A DNA stretch of 64,000 nucleotides from Bog-532 sp963830385 (GCA_963830385.1 CAWHMD010000005.1:496001-560000); one strand, 5' to 3'; positions 9,119 through 18,668 are shown, counted from the first letter of the stretch. Notes: generated from the sequence alone by a model not told the origin. Numbers and translations: made by a program.

Positions 9119-10285
9119 TTACGCGAGGGTCCGCGGGCCGCGCTTGATCAGCTGGCTGGCGATGATGGCTCGCTGGATCTCGCTGGTGCCCTCCCAGATC
9201 CGCTCGACCCGCAGCTCACGGTAGAACCGCTCGGCCACGTTCTCGCGCATGTAGCCGCGCCCGCCGAACACCTGCACGGCGCGGTCGGCGACCCGGCCCG
9301 CCATCTCCGAGCAGTACAGCTTGGCCATCGAGCACTGCGCGTGCGCGACCTTGACATCGGCGCCGCGGTCGATCCCGCGCGCGGTCTCATAGGTCAGCGA
9401 CCGGGCGGCGAACAGCTCGGTCAGGCTGTCCGCGAGCATGCCCGCGACCAGGCCGTACTCGCTGATCGGGCGGCCGCCGGCCCGGCGTTCGGCCGCGAAC
9501 GCGGTCATCTCGGCGGTCAGGCGCTCGGCCGCGCCCAGGCAGCGGGCGGCCACCATCAGCCGTTCGTACCGGAACCACTCGTAGGCGAAGCTCATGCCCT
9601 CACCCTCCGCGCCGACCAGGCTGCCGGCCGGCACCCGGACGTCCTCAAAGGCCACGATCGGGTGGTGATGGCTGATCGTGTGCGCGTAGGCGGGCGTGCG
9701 CACCACCCGGACGCCGGGGCTGGGCAGGTCGACGATGAACATCGCGTGCTCGCCCTGGTGCGGGCCGTCCGCCAGGCGGGCCTCGAAGAACGCGTAGTCC
9801 GCGGTGTTGTACGAGGTCACATGCCACTTGATCCCGTTCAGCAGGTATCCGTCGCCGTCCCGGCGGGCGGTCGCCTCGATCGCGGACACGTCGGAGCCGG
9901 CCCCCTCCTCGGTGATCGCGTAGCACTCCTCGCGCTCTCCCTCGATGGCCGGGCGCACGTAGCGGTCGAGCTGGTCCCGGGTCGCCACCGGCGGCAGCCA
10001 GGACGGCGGGGTGGCGGCCACCCAGCCGAGCGCGTTGGTCACCCGGCCCATCTGTTCCTGGACCAGCACCTGCTGGAGCGCGCTGCAGCCGCCGCCGCCG
10101 AGCTCGGCGGGCATGTTGGTGGCGTACAGGCCGAGTTCGCGAGCCCGTTTGGCCTGCGCGGTGGTTACGCCGGACGGCAGGTCACCCCCGTTCAGCTCGG
10201 CTTTTTCTTCATATGGGATGAGTTCGCCGGCAAAGCCGCGGGCGCGCTCCTGGAGGTCGAGATCGGCTGCTGACAGTCCGTACAT
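9119..10285 (-). CDS. Acyl-CoA dehydrogenase
   Basis: A 388-residue FAD acyl-CoA dehydrogenase with YAITEEGAGSDV in the middle beta domain and VFGGRGYMRENVAERFYRELRVERIWEGTSEIQ at the C-terminus. The catalytic Glu is expected in WEGTSE. It would put a 2,3 double bond into an acyl-CoA and pass electrons to ETF. The start at 10285 has GGAGG 5 nt upstream. Operator copy 2 lies just upstream, shared with the divergent oxidase gene, which puts this gene in the TetR regulon. The acyl chain is unknown. Confidence 0.9.
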   Translation of the reverse strand: MYGLSAADLDLQERARGFAGELIPYEEKAELNGGDLPSGVTTAQAKRARELGLYATNMPAELGGGGCSALQQVLVQEQMGRVTNALGWVAATPPSWLPPVATRDQLDRYVRPAIEGEREECYAITEEGAGSDVSAIEATARRDGDGYLLNGIKWHVTSYNTADYAFFEARLADGPHQGEHAMFIVDLPSPGVRVVRTPAYAHTISHHHPIVAFEDVRVPAGSLVGAEGEGMSFAYEWFRYERLMVAARCLGAAERLTAEMTAFAAERRAGGRPISEYGLVAGMLADSLTELFAARSLTYETARGIDRGADVKVAHAQCSMAKLYCSEMAGRVADRAVQVFGGRGYMRENVAERFYRELRVERIWEGTSEIQRAIIASQLIKRGPRTLA

Positions 10286-10300
10286 CCGCACCTCCGCACG

Positions 10301-10322
10301 ATTGACTGAACGTTCAGTTTAT
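10301..10322. promoter_or_regulatory. TetR-type operator, copy 2 (divergent promoter)
   Basis: Core TGACTGAACGTTCAGT with weaker outer bases, centred between the acyl-CoA dehydrogenase (start 10285, minus) and the DAO-family oxidase (start 10338, plus). One bound repressor could control both directions. Confidence 0.8.
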
Positions 10323-10337
10323 GTGAGCATCGGCGGT

Positions 10338-11588
10338 ATGCCAATGCTGCCCGCTGACCTGCCGGACACCGCCGACGCCGTGGTGGTGGGCGGCGGGACC
10401 ATCGGCGCCTGGTGCGCGTACTTCCTGCGGCGGGCCGGCCTGGACCGGGTCGTGCTGGTGGAGAAGGGCACGCTGGGCTCGGGGGCGAGCAGCCGCGCGG
10501 CCGGGGTGGTCCGGATGCAGGGCGGCACCCCGGCCGCGGTGCAGCTGGGCCGCTGGTCGCGGGACTTCTACCGGCGCCAGCAGGACGAGCTGGGCACCGA
10601 CTCCGGGTTCGTCCAGCAGGGCTACCTGCTGCCCTGCTTCACCGAGGCCGAGGTCGACGCCGCCCGGGAACGGATGGCCATGCAGACCGGGCTCGGCCTG
10701 CCGGTCCGCTGGCTGGACGCGGCCGAGGTCGACGCGCTGAACCCGACGCTGGCCCCCGGCCGGACCTTGGGCGGGACGTTCTGCGCCGAGGACGGCTACA
10801 TCACCCCGCCGCGCAACGTGGCCGCCTACACGGTGGCCCTGCTGAGCAGCGGCGTCCAGGTCTTCGAGCAGGTGGCGTTCGAGGGCCTGCTCCGGCCGGC
10901 CGGCCCCACCGGGCCGGTGACGGGCGTGCAGACCAGCGCCGGGCCGGTGCAGGCCGGCCGGGTGGTGCTCACCGGCGGCCCCAAGCTGGCCGCGGTCGGC
11001 CAGCGGGCGGGCCTGCGCATCCCGGCAGGCGGCGTCCGGCACCAGGTCGCGGTGACCGAGCAGCACCCGGACCTGGACCCGGCCCGCGTGCCGATGGTGT
11101 TCGACCTGGCCGCCGGGCTGTACTGGCGGCCCGAGGAAGGCGGCCTCCTTTTCGGGATGAGCAATCCGTCCGAACCGCCCGGGGAGAACCGCGGCGTCGA
11201 CGAGGACTACTTCGCGCTGATGCGGGCCCGGCTGGCCGAGCTGGTGCCGGTCACCGCGGGCCTGCCGCTGCGCCGGGTGTGGGCCGCCACCATCGACTTC
11301 ACCCCCGACCACCTGCCGATCATCGGCCCGGCGCTGGCCCCGGACGGCGGGCCGGTGGACGGGGTGACGGTGGCCTCGGCGGCCGGGGCCGGCATGATGT
11401 GGGGCCCGGCGGTCGCCCGGGCCGCCGCCGACGTCGCCCTGACCGGGCACACCGGCGTGACCGACGTGTCCGGGCTGGGCCTGGACCGGTTCGACGAGCA
11501 GGGCCGCAGCAAGCTGGCGCCCGACCCCATAGCGCTCCCCTTCCCCGGTGAACTGCCGGCGTTCCCCGGGACCGGGGCCGTCCCGTAA
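10338..11588 (+). CDS. FAD-dependent oxidoreductase, DAO family (sarcosine oxidase-like)
   Basis: A 416-residue flavoprotein. The Rossmann dinucleotide motif VVVGGGTIGAWCAYFL is near residue 15, VEKGTLGSGASSRAAG is the FAD-pyrophosphate loop, and the C-terminal DFTPDHLPIIGP is typical of the sarcosine/dimethylglycine/glycine oxidase family. These enzymes oxidise secondary or tertiary amines to imines, which would fit a step after Rieske N-demethylation. That assignment is inference. The start at ATG 10338 follows operator copy 2 by 15 bp. The next oxidoreductase begins 9 bp after the stop. Confidence 0.85.
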   Translation: MPMLPADLPDTADAVVVGGGTIGAWCAYFLRRAGLDRVVLVEKGTLGSGASSRAAGVVRMQGGTPAAVQLGRWSRDFYRRQQDELGTDSGFVQQGYLLPCFTEAEVDAARERMAMQTGLGLPVRWLDAAEVDALNPTLAPGRTLGGTFCAEDGYITPPRNVAAYTVALLSSGVQVFEQVAFEGLLRPAGPTGPVTGVQTSAGPVQAGRVVLTGGPKLAAVGQRAGLRIPAGGVRHQVAVTEQHPDLDPARVPMVFDLAAGLYWRPEEGGLLFGMSNPSEPPGENRGVDEDYFALMRARLAELVPVTAGLPLRRVWAATIDFTPDHLPIIGPALAPDGGPVDGVTVASAAGAGMMWGPAVARAAADVALTGHTGVTDVSGLGLDRFDEQGRSKLAPDPIALPFPGELPAFPGTGAVP

Positions 11589-11597
11589 GTTCGGGGT

Positions 11598-13271
11598 ATG
11601 AACGCACGCAAGGATGCCGTCGTCATCGGCGGCGGGCACAATGGCCTGGTCGCCGCCGCCTACCTGGCCAAACAGGGGCTGGACACGCTGGTCTGCGAGC
11701 GCCGGGAGGTGACCGGCGGCGCCGCCGTGAGCGAGCACCCGTTCGGTCCCGGGTACACCGTCACCTCGCTGTCCTACGTGGTGTCGCTGCTGCCGCCCGA
11801 CCTCGTCCGTGACCTGCAGCTGGACCGGCACGGCTACCACGTGTACCCGCAGGGCCCGTACTTCGCGCCCCGGGCCGACGGCCGGTACCTGCGGCTGCCG
11901 GACGACCCGGCCTCCCGCCGGGTCGAGATTGCCAAGTTCTCCCAGCCCGACGCGAACGCCTACGACGGCTACGAGGCGCACCTGGCCCGGATCGGCCAGC
12001 TGCTGGGCCCGCTGCTGCACCAGATCCCGCCCCACCTGGGCTCCCGGCGGCCGGCTGACCTGTGGCAGCAGGCCCGGCTGGTGGGGCAGCTACGCGGGAT
12101 CGACGAGCGCGCCTCGGTGGACGTGACCAGGCTGCTCACCGGCAGCATCGCCGACCTGCTGGATCGGTACTTCGAAAGCGACGCGGTGCGCGGCGTGCTG
12201 TCGGTGTCCGGGGTGATCGGCACCTGGGCCGGGCCCCGGTCGGCCGGCACCGCCTACGTGATGCTGCACCACCACGTGGGCGAGGCCGACGGCCAGACCG
12301 GCGCCTGGGGCTTCCCGCGCGGCGGCATGGGGGGCGTGACCAGCGCGATCGCGTCGGCGGCGCGGTCGTTCGGGGCGGAGATCCGCACCGGCGCCGAGGT
12401 GGCCCGGATCCGCACCGGCGACGGCCGGGTGACCGGGGTGACGCTGGCCAGCGGCGAGGAGATCGACGCGGACGTCGTCATCACCACCGCGCACCCGCAG
12501 ATCTCGTTCCTGCGCCTGCTGGACGAGAAGGACCTGCCGCCCGAGTTCGTGGCCGACATCCGCTCCTGGCAGACCCGCAGCGGGACCGTCAAGATCAACC
12601 TGGCGCTGGACCGGCTGCCAGCCTTCACCAGCCACCCGGAGTTCGACCCGCAGGTGCACGGGGGCACGATCGTGCTGGCCGAGAGTCTGGACGACGTGGA
12701 GAGCGCGTTCCAGCAGGCGGTCGCGGGCCAGCCGTCGGAGCTGCCGTTCGCCGACATCTGCATCCCGAGCGTGTTCGACGACTCGCTGGCCCCCGAGGGC
12801 AAGCACGTGATGTCGCTGTTCACCCAGTGGGTGCCGTCCGGGTACGCGGACCGTCAGGACGAGGCGGCGGTGGCGGCCTACGCGGACCGGGTGATCGCCC
12901 GCCTGGAGGCGGTCGCGCCGGGCTTCACCGACTCGGTGCTGCACCGCCAGGTCATCGGCCCGCACCAGATGCAGGAGGAGTACGGGCTGGTGGGCGGCAA
13001 CATCTTCCACGGCGAGCTGTCGCTCGGGCAGATGTTCCACGCCCGCCCGGCGGCCGGCTACGCGGACCTGCGCACCCCGGTGCAGGGCCTGTACCAGGCG
13101 GGCTCGGCCACCCACGGCGGCGGCGGGGTGACCGGCATCCCCGGCCGCAACGTGGTGCACCAGATCCTGGCCGACCAGCGCGCCCAGCGCCGGTCCGACC
13201 GCTGGCGCAGCCGGGTGGCCCGCGTCCCGGGCGCGGCGCGGGCCGGCATCGCGGGTGGGCAGCCACGATAA
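11598..13271 (+). CDS. PYROXD2-like FAD oxidoreductase A (phytoene desaturase superfamily)
   Basis: A 557-residue flavoprotein with VVIGGGHNGLVAAAYLAKQG at the N-terminus, an SYVVSLLPP segment, and a C-terminal GxGxGVTGIPGRN motif. It resembles the PYROXD2/CrtI-like amine-oxidase superfamily rather than carotenoid desaturases, since no carotenoid genes are nearby. It is paralogous to the minus-strand gene at 16165-17871. TAAGTT, overlapping the previous stop codon, lies exactly 6 nt before the ATG, so an internal leaderless promoter is possible. The substrate is unknown. Confidence 0.85.
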   Translation: MNARKDAVVIGGGHNGLVAAAYLAKQGLDTLVCERREVTGGAAVSEHPFGPGYTVTSLSYVVSLLPPDLVRDLQLDRHGYHVYPQGPYFAPRADGRYLRLPDDPASRRVEIAKFSQPDANAYDGYEAHLARIGQLLGPLLHQIPPHLGSRRPADLWQQARLVGQLRGIDERASVDVTRLLTGSIADLLDRYFESDAVRGVLSVSGVIGTWAGPRSAGTAYVMLHHHVGEADGQTGAWGFPRGGMGGVTSAIASAARSFGAEIRTGAEVARIRTGDGRVTGVTLASGEEIDADVVITTAHPQISFLRLLDEKDLPPEFVADIRSWQTRSGTVKINLALDRLPAFTSHPEFDPQVHGGTIVLAESLDDVESAFQQAVAGQPSELPFADICIPSVFDDSLAPEGKHVMSLFTQWVPSGYADRQDEAAVAAYADRVIARLEAVAPGFTDSVLHRQVIGPHQMQEEYGLVGGNIFHGELSLGQMFHARPAAGYADLRTPVQGLYQAGSATHGGGGVTGIPGRNVVHQILADQRAQRRSDRWRSRVARVPGAARAGIAGGQPR

Positions 13272-13311
13272 CCCGTTGCTCCGGGCGTCAGCGCGCGGTT
13301 AGCGTGCCGCT

Positions 13312-13974
13312 GTGCCTGAACTTCCCGGTCTGCCGTGGGAGGCGCTGTCTCACCGGCAGGTCCTGGCCGAGCTGGGCGCCCGGGACTGGGTGCCGTTCGG
13401 GGCGGGCGACTGGGCGGTGGCGCTGAGGTCTCCCGACGGGGAGCTCGTCGCCCGGGTGTGCCCGTTCGACCCGGCCTACTGGGCCTTCGTGGAGCTGTGC
13501 CGCGAGTGTGCCGGGAACCGATGGCTGCCCCGTATCGAGCTGGCCTCGGTCCTGGAGGGCGGCGGTTCGGTCGTCTTCCTGGAATACGTCACTCCGGTCG
13601 GCCATCCGCTGAGCCAGCGGGTGGCCGAGCGGTGGCAGGCCCGGGCGGACGATCCGGAGTTCGGCCAGCTGCGCCGGGCCGCGCAGCGGATCGACGCCGA
13701 ATACCGGGAATCGACACCATGGTGGGGCCAGTGCGACCTCGACGCAACCCACCATCTCTACTGGAGCGCCGTCGACCACCCGGTGCTGATCGACATTTAC
13801 TGCATGGCCGGGGAGGACCTGTACGGCGCGATCCTCAAAGACGTGGCCGCGGTACACCGCCGGATCCCGCGGGATCGGATGCGGTACGCGCTGGACATCC
13901 CGTACATCGCCCGCGAGAGCAGCGCGGAGGAGATCCTGGCTCTCAGGGAGGCGTGGGCGCGCGTTCGTGGCTAG
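13312..13974 (+). CDS. Conserved hypothetical protein, kinase-fold-like N-lobe
   Basis: A 220-residue protein I cannot name. The stretch ECAGNRWLPRIELASVLEGGGSVVFLEYV looks like the N-lobe beta strands of protein-kinase-like or phosphotransferase folds, but no HxD or DFG catalytic motif is visible. The start is GTG 13312, with TAGCGT exactly 6 nt upstream (leaderless pattern). Its TAG stop overlaps the stop of the convergent acyl-CoA ligase gene within the tetramer CTAG at 13971-13974. Confidence 0.7.
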   Translation: MPELPGLPWEALSHRQVLAELGARDWVPFGAGDWAVALRSPDGELVARVCPFDPAYWAFVELCRECAGNRWLPRIELASVLEGGGSVVFLEYVTPVGHPLSQRVAERWQARADDPEFGQLRRAAQRIDAEYRESTPWWGQCDLDATHHLYWSAVDHPVLIDIYCMAGEDLYGAILKDVAAVHRRIPRDRMRYALDIPYIARESSAEEILALREAWARVRG

Positions 13975-16208
13975 TGAGCAGGGCGGATGGTGCGCGCGAT
14001 AGCCAGGGCGTCTACCGCTGCGGCACCGTCGAGGCCGCAGATCAGCGGGTTGACGTCCAGGGCGGTCAAGGCGTCGCCGAGTTCGAGAGCCAGGGCAGAC
14101 AGGGCGACGATGGCGGCGGCGACCGCGTCCCGGTCGGCGGGCGGGCCGCCGCGCACGCCGTCCAGCAGGCGGGCGGCCCGGATCCGGCGCAGCAGGCGGT
14201 GGGCGCCGGCCTCGTCCAGCGGGGGCAGGGCGACGGCCCGGTCGGCCAGCAGTTCCACCAGCAGGCCGCCGGCCGCCACCACCAGCAGCGGGCCGAGGGC
14301 CGGGTCGCGGGCCAGCCCGAGCGACAGTTCGACGCCGGGCGGGACGGTCTCGCACACCAGGACGCGCGGGCCCAGCCGGGCGGCGAGGGTGTCGTAGGCG
14401 GCGGTGAGGGCGGCCGGGCCGGTCAGCCCGGTAGCCACTCCCCCGGCGTCGGACTTGTGGGTGACGGCCGGGTCGTTGGTCTTCAGCACGACCGGGTAGC
14501 CGAGGTCGGCGGCGGCGGTGCGGGCCTCGGCGGCGGTGGCGGCCCGGCGGGCGCGGGCGGCCGGGATGCCGTAGTCGCGCAGCAGGTCCAAATGGGCGGC
14601 GCCGTCCAGCGGGCCGGCGGCCAGCGCGCGGAGCCAGCGGTCCCGGCGGCCGGGGTTGGTGACCACGGGTCCGACGGTGCTCACGTGACTGCCGGTTCGA
14701 TCGTCGGGGCCGCCGGGGTGATTGAGGTTTTCGAGGTGGGTGAGCCAGTGGCGGAGGGCGAGCAGGCCGGAGCGGGTGCCTTCCAGGACCGGGACGCCGG
14801 CCGACCGGAGCCGGGCGGCTGTGCCAGGGTCGATGGCGGCGGGCACGCTGGCCAGGATCGTTACCGGCTTGCCGGTGGTACCGGCCGCGGCCAGGACGGC
14901 GGTCTCGTAGGAGCGGTCACCGTCGAACTCGGGCACCAGGTCCACGGCGAACGCCACCGCGGCGACCGCGGGCTCGGCGGCCATCGCGGCCAGGGCCTCG
15001 GTGAGCTGGGCTTCGGCGTCGCGGCCGGTCCCCCAGATGTCGAGCGGGTTGCCCGGGGTCAGACCGGGGTCGAGGGTGGCGCCCAGGCGGCCCCGGGTGG
15101 CTTCGCTCAAGGGGGCGAAGGGGACGTCCAGGTCGGCGGCGAGGTCGGCCACGTGGGCGCGCTCCAGGCCCGAGTCGTGCACGGTGGCGATGCCCGGTGA
15201 CGCAACGGAGGGAACGCGGGGTGAGCGGGCCAGGGTGAAGAGCTCCAGCGTGTCGGCCAGCTCGGCCAGGTCGTGGACGCGGTGCACGCAGTAGGCGTCG
15301 GCCAGGGCTTCCCAGGCGCCGTCGGCGGCGGCCAGCGCGCCGGAGTGGGCGGCGACCAGTTCGCGGCCCGCGCCGGACCCGCCCGCGGTGAGCAGGACCA
15401 CCGGGACATCCCGGGCGGCGGCGTCGGCCAGGGCCGATCGGAGGCCGGTCCCGTCGCGGATGGCTTCCAGGACGAGGGCCAGGACCCGGGTCTGTGGCTG
15501 GCGCAGCGCGTAGCGGGCGTAGTCCGCGGCCGTGGTGACCAGCTCCTGGCCAGACGAGACGGCCAGTGAGAAACCGAACCCCCGGCGAGCGCGCAGCAGC
15601 GTGGAGAACACCGAGCCGGAGTGGGTGACCAGCGCGACCGGGCCGGCCGGGAGCGGGTCCGGCTCCAGGTAGCCGATGGCCCGCAGGCCGCCGGTCACGT
15701 TGACGAAACCCATGCAGCCCGCGCCGCAGAGGGCCATCCCGGCCGCCCGGGCCGTCCGGGCCAGCCCATCCCGGAGGCCGGGCGGCTGGCCCGGGACGTC
15801 GAACGCGCTGCCGAAGATCACCGCCGAGCGGTCGCCGCGGCGGGCGGACGCGGCCAGCTGGCCTTCCAGCGCGGTGTCGGGCACGCCCAGCAGGACCAGG
15901 TCGACCGGTTCGGGCACGTCGTCCAGGCGGCGGTGGCAGGGCTGGCCGCCGATGTCGTCGTAGCGCGGGTTAACCAGGTAGGTGCGCGGGCGGGCGGGGC
16001 TGCGGGCCAGTTCGGTGATCATGCGTTCGCCCAGGCTGCCGGGGCGCGGGCTGGCCCCGACGAGGGCCACGGTGCGGGCTTCGAGCATGGCGGTGACGGC
16101 CGCGCCGACTGGAGTGGCCGCTGCGGCTGGCGTGACTCGGGGGATTTTTGAGGTGGAGGGGCTTTTAGGGGCCGCTGCGGCCGGCCCCTGGGTGACGGGG
16201 TGGGTCAC
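13971..16208 (-). CDS. Acetate--CoA ligase family protein (NDP-forming acyl-CoA synthetase)
   Basis: A 745-residue fused alpha-beta NDP-forming acyl-CoA synthetase. A CoA-binding Rossmann domain (VALVGASPRPGSLGERM near residue 48) is followed by a succinyl-CoA ligase-like domain with the phosphohistidine loop VAAHSGALAA. The C-terminus is an ATP-grasp domain (PVVLKTNDPAVTHKSDAGGV, then DVNPLI). It interconverts acyl-CoA plus NDP/Pi with acid plus NTP. Its GTG start overlaps the end of the PYROXD2-like gene by 44 bp, so the two are translationally coupled. It is probably controlled from operator copy 3. Confidence 0.9.
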   Translation of the reverse strand: MTHPVTQGPAAAAPKSPSTSKIPRVTPAAAATPVGAAVTAMLEARTVALVGASPRPGSLGERMITELARSPARPRTYLVNPRYDDIGGQPCHRRLDDVPEPVDLVLLGVPDTALEGQLAASARRGDRSAVIFGSAFDVPGQPPGLRDGLARTARAAGMALCGAGCMGFVNVTGGLRAIGYLEPDPLPAGPVALVTHSGSVFSTLLRARRGFGFSLAVSSGQELVTTAADYARYALRQPQTRVLALVLEAIRDGTGLRSALADAAARDVPVVLLTAGGSGAGRELVAAHSGALAAADGAWEALADAYCVHRVHDLAELADTLELFTLARSPRVPSVASPGIATVHDSGLERAHVADLAADLDVPFAPLSEATRGRLGATLDPGLTPGNPLDIWGTGRDAEAQLTEALAAMAAEPAVAAVAFAVDLVPEFDGDRSYETAVLAAAGTTGKPVTILASVPAAIDPGTAARLRSAGVPVLEGTRSGLLALRHWLTHLENLNHPGGPDDRTGSHVSTVGPVVTNPGRRDRWLRALAAGPLDGAAHLDLLRDYGIPAARARRAATAAEARTAAADLGYPVVLKTNDPAVTHKSDAGGVATGLTGPAALTAAYDTLAARLGPRVLVCETVPPGVELSLGLARDPALGPLLVVAAGGLLVELLADRAVALPPLDEAGAHRLLRRIRAARLLDGVRGGPPADRDAVAAAIVALSALALELGDALTALDVNPLICGLDGAAAVDALAIARTIRPAH

Positions 16209-17871
16209 TTGCGGCGGGTGAGACGGCGGACCGCAGACGACCGGCCAGGGCCCACCGGTCCGAGCGGGCCGCGGCCCGGGTGTCGGCGATAGCCGCCTTG
16301 GCCGCCTGCATGCCGGGGATGCCGCACACGCCGCCGCCGGCGTGGGTCGCGGAGCTGGCGTAGTACAGGCCGGGCACCGGGGTCCGGTAGTCGGCGAAGC
16401 CGGGGGCGGGACGCATGTGGAACAGCTGCTCGAGCGACAGCTCGCCGTGGAAGATGTTGCCGCCGACCAGACCGTACTCGTGCTCCATGTCGTACGGGCC
16501 GACGATGTCGGTGTGCAGGATCGAGCTCTTGAAGTTGGGCGCGACCTCGTTGTAGGTGTCGATCATGCGGTCCGCATACGCCTGGAGCTCCTCGCGGTGC
16601 GGCGTTTTATTCCAATCAGATGGCACCCACTGGGTGAACAGCGACATGGTGTGGAAGCCCTCGGGGCAGAGGGTCCGGTCGAACGCGGTCGGGATGACGC
16701 CGTCGCTGAACGGCCGCTGGGCGGGGCGGCCCTCACGGGCGTCGGTGAACGCCCGCTCGATGTACTCCATGGTCGGCGCCATCTCCACCGAGCCGGTGTG
16801 GTGCTCCTGCAGGGTGGTGCCGGGGTCGGCGGTGAAGTCGGGCAGCTCGGCCAGAGCCAGGTTGATCTTGACCACTCCGCTGCGGGTCTTCCAGCGCTCG
16901 ATGTCGGTGGCAAAGTCCTCGGGCAGCCGGTCGCGGCCCACGTGCTCCAGGAACGCGGTGCGCGGGTGCAGCGACGTGATCACCAGCGGGGCGGTGATCT
17001 CCTCGCCCGACTCCAGCACCGCGCCGGCCGCCCGGCCGTCCTTGGTCAGCAGCCGGCCGACGCGGGCGCCGGTGCGGATCTCGGCGCCCGCCTCCAGCGC
17101 GGCCGCCGCGATCGCGTCGGCCACCGCGCCCATGCCGCCCTCCTGGAAGCCCCAGTTGCCGAGGTGGCCGTCGCCGACGTCGCCGATCGAGTGGTGGGCC
17201 ATCACGTAGGCGGTGCCGGGCTCGTACGGCCCGGCCCAGGTGCCGATCACCCCGTTCACAGCCAGCGCCCCCTTGACCTGCGGGGACTCAAACCAGTCGT
17301 CGAGCAGGTCGGCGATGCTCATCGTCATCAGCCGGGTCACGTCGGCGACCGTGCGCACGTCCAGACCGCGCTCGCGCCAGGCCAGCCGGAGCGTGCCGGC
17401 CAGGTCCCGGGGTTTGCGCGAGCCGATTTTCGGGGGCACGGTCAGCAGCAGCGGGCCGAGCACATCGGCCAGGCCTTCCAGCCAGGCGTCCCACTGCGGC
17501 ATCGCCTCGGCGTCGGCTTTGGACCAGCGGGCCACCTCTTCGTAGTTGCGCTTGGCGTCGTCGGCGTACAGCTTGATCGAGCCACCCTCGGGAAAGGCCT
17601 GGTAGTAGGGACCCATCGGGAAGATCTTGTAGCCGTGCCGCTCCAGCTGCAGGTCGTTGATGATGGTCGGGGGCAGCAGGCTCATCACGTAGGACAGCCG
17701 GGTGACCCGGAAGCCGGGCGCGTCGGGCCACGGCGCCTCGGTGGTGGCGGCGCCGCCGGGGTGGTCCCGGGCTTCCAGGACCAGGGTGCGCGCGCCCGAG
17801 CGGGCCAGGTAGGCCGCGGCCACCAGCCCGTTGTGCCCGCCCCCGATGACCAGAGCGTCATATGCCGCCAT
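16165..17871 (-). CDS. PYROXD2-like FAD oxidoreductase B
   Basis: A 568-residue paralogue of the protein at 11598-13271. It shares the GGGHNGLVAAAYLAR dinucleotide motif, SYVMSLLPP, EYGLVGGNIFHGELSL and the C-terminal GGGVxGIPG motif. The start at ATG 17871 is preferred over 17889 because GGAGGG lies 7 nt upstream. Operator copy 3 lies 20 bp before the start. The C-terminal 30 residues are Pro/Arg-rich and overlap the downstream CoA-ligase gene. Two related flavoenzymes in one regulon suggest successive or stereo-distinct oxidations, but this is inference. Confidence 0.88.
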   Translation of the reverse strand: MAAYDALVIGGGHNGLVAAAYLARSGARTLVLEARDHPGGAATTEAPWPDAPGFRVTRLSYVMSLLPPTIINDLQLERHGYKIFPMGPYYQAFPEGGSIKLYADDAKRNYEEVARWSKADAEAMPQWDAWLEGLADVLGPLLLTVPPKIGSRKPRDLAGTLRLAWRERGLDVRTVADVTRLMTMSIADLLDDWFESPQVKGALAVNGVIGTWAGPYEPGTAYVMAHHSIGDVGDGHLGNWGFQEGGMGAVADAIAAAALEAGAEIRTGARVGRLLTKDGRAAGAVLESGEEITAPLVITSLHPRTAFLEHVGRDRLPEDFATDIERWKTRSGVVKINLALAELPDFTADPGTTLQEHHTGSVEMAPTMEYIERAFTDAREGRPAQRPFSDGVIPTAFDRTLCPEGFHTMSLFTQWVPSDWNKTPHREELQAYADRMIDTYNEVAPNFKSSILHTDIVGPYDMEHEYGLVGGNIFHGELSLEQLFHMRPAPGFADYRTPVPGLYYASSATHAGGGVCGIPGMQAAKAAIADTRAAARSDRWALAGRLRSAVSPAASDPPRHPGAGRSGP

Positions 17872-17890
17872 GATGTGCCCTCCGCGCAAG

Positions 17891-17912
17891 TTTGACTGAA
17901 TGTTCAGTCTAA
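17891..17912. promoter_or_regulatory. TetR-type operator, copy 3 (autoregulatory)
   Basis: TTTGACTG-N6-CAGTCTAA with an AATGTT spacer, lying between the PYROXD2-like/CoA-ligase operon (minus) and tetR (plus). On the plus strand an extended -10, TGTTATGAT, lies at 17918-17926, so the operator would cover the -20 to -42 region of the tetR promoter. Confidence 0.85.
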
Positions 17913-17981
17913 GAACCTGTTATGATTTCCGGCAAGAGGGTGACCGCGGATCGACGAGCCCGAGGGACGGGGAGCACGAGG

Positions 17982-18668
17982 ATGAAGCAGCAGGCTGGCA
18001 CCGCTGCGAGCAGCGCCGACGGGCGCCGGGAGCAGATGCTGCGGGCGGCGCTGGAGGTCATCGCCGAGCGCGGCTATCCGGAGACACGGATCACCGACGT
18101 GGCCGCCCAGGCGGGTACCAGCGCGGCCCTGGTCATCTACTACTTCAAGACCCGCGACCAGCTGCTGACCGAGGCGATGCGGTTCTCCGAGGACGCCTGG
18201 TACGCGGCCGGGACCCAGCGGATGGCCAAGATCCCCAGCGCGGCCGGGCGGCTGGAAGAGATCGTGGCCATGACCTGCCTGCCGGACAACGACCCGGACG
18301 TGGCGGGCTCCTGGCTGCTGTGGCTGGACCTCTGGGCCCAGGCGGCCCGCAACCCGGGGGTGGCCGCGGTCCGGCAGAAGTTCGACGAGCGCTGGCGGGA
18401 AACCATCCGCGACCTGGTCCGGAAGGGCCAGGACGCCGGGGAGTTCGGCCGCCTGGACGCGGACGACTTCGCCGTCACCCTGTCCGCGCTGCTGGACGGG
18501 CTGGCGGTCGCGATCGCGCTGGAGGACCCTGAGGTGACGCCCGCGCGGGCGTTCGAGCTGACCATGCGGTTCGCCGCCGGCCAGCTCGGGTTTGACTGGC
18601 AGCCACGCCGCCGCGCTCGCAAGGCCCGGAGCCGGCGCCAGGACGGAGTTTCGTCGCAAGGAACCTGA
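17982..18668 (+). CDS. TetR/AcrR-family repressor, likely regulator of the five-operator regulon
   Basis: A 228-residue TetR protein. Its N-terminal HTH (ITDVAAQAGTSAALVIYYFKTRDQLL) spans about residues 37-62, and a BetI-like ligand-binding domain contains LDLWAQAARNP. The C-terminus ends in a basic tail. I prefer ATG 17982, with GGGGAG about 8 nt upstream, over ATG 17922, which has no ribosome site. Operator copy 3 lies 70 bp upstream, so autoregulation is likely. The ABC ATPase gene follows after 16 bp. Its role as regulator of all five sites is inferred from position and operator type. Confidence 0.9.
   Translation: MKQQAGTAASSADGRREQMLRAALEVIAERGYPETRITDVAAQAGTSAALVIYYFKTRDQLLTEAMRFSEDAWYAAGTQRMAKIPSAAGRLEEIVAMTCLPDNDPDVAGSWLLWLDLWAQAARNPGVAAVRQKFDERWRETIRDLVRKGQDAGEFGRLDADDFAVTLSALLDGLAVAIALEDPEVTPARAFELTMRFAAGQLGFDWQPRRRARKARSRRQDGVSSQGT

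Noticed and set aside
16165..17871. Carotenoid biosynthesis (phytoene desaturase)
   Set aside because: The superfamily match is generic; no crtB, crtE or cyclase genes are near, and the regulon is catabolic in character.
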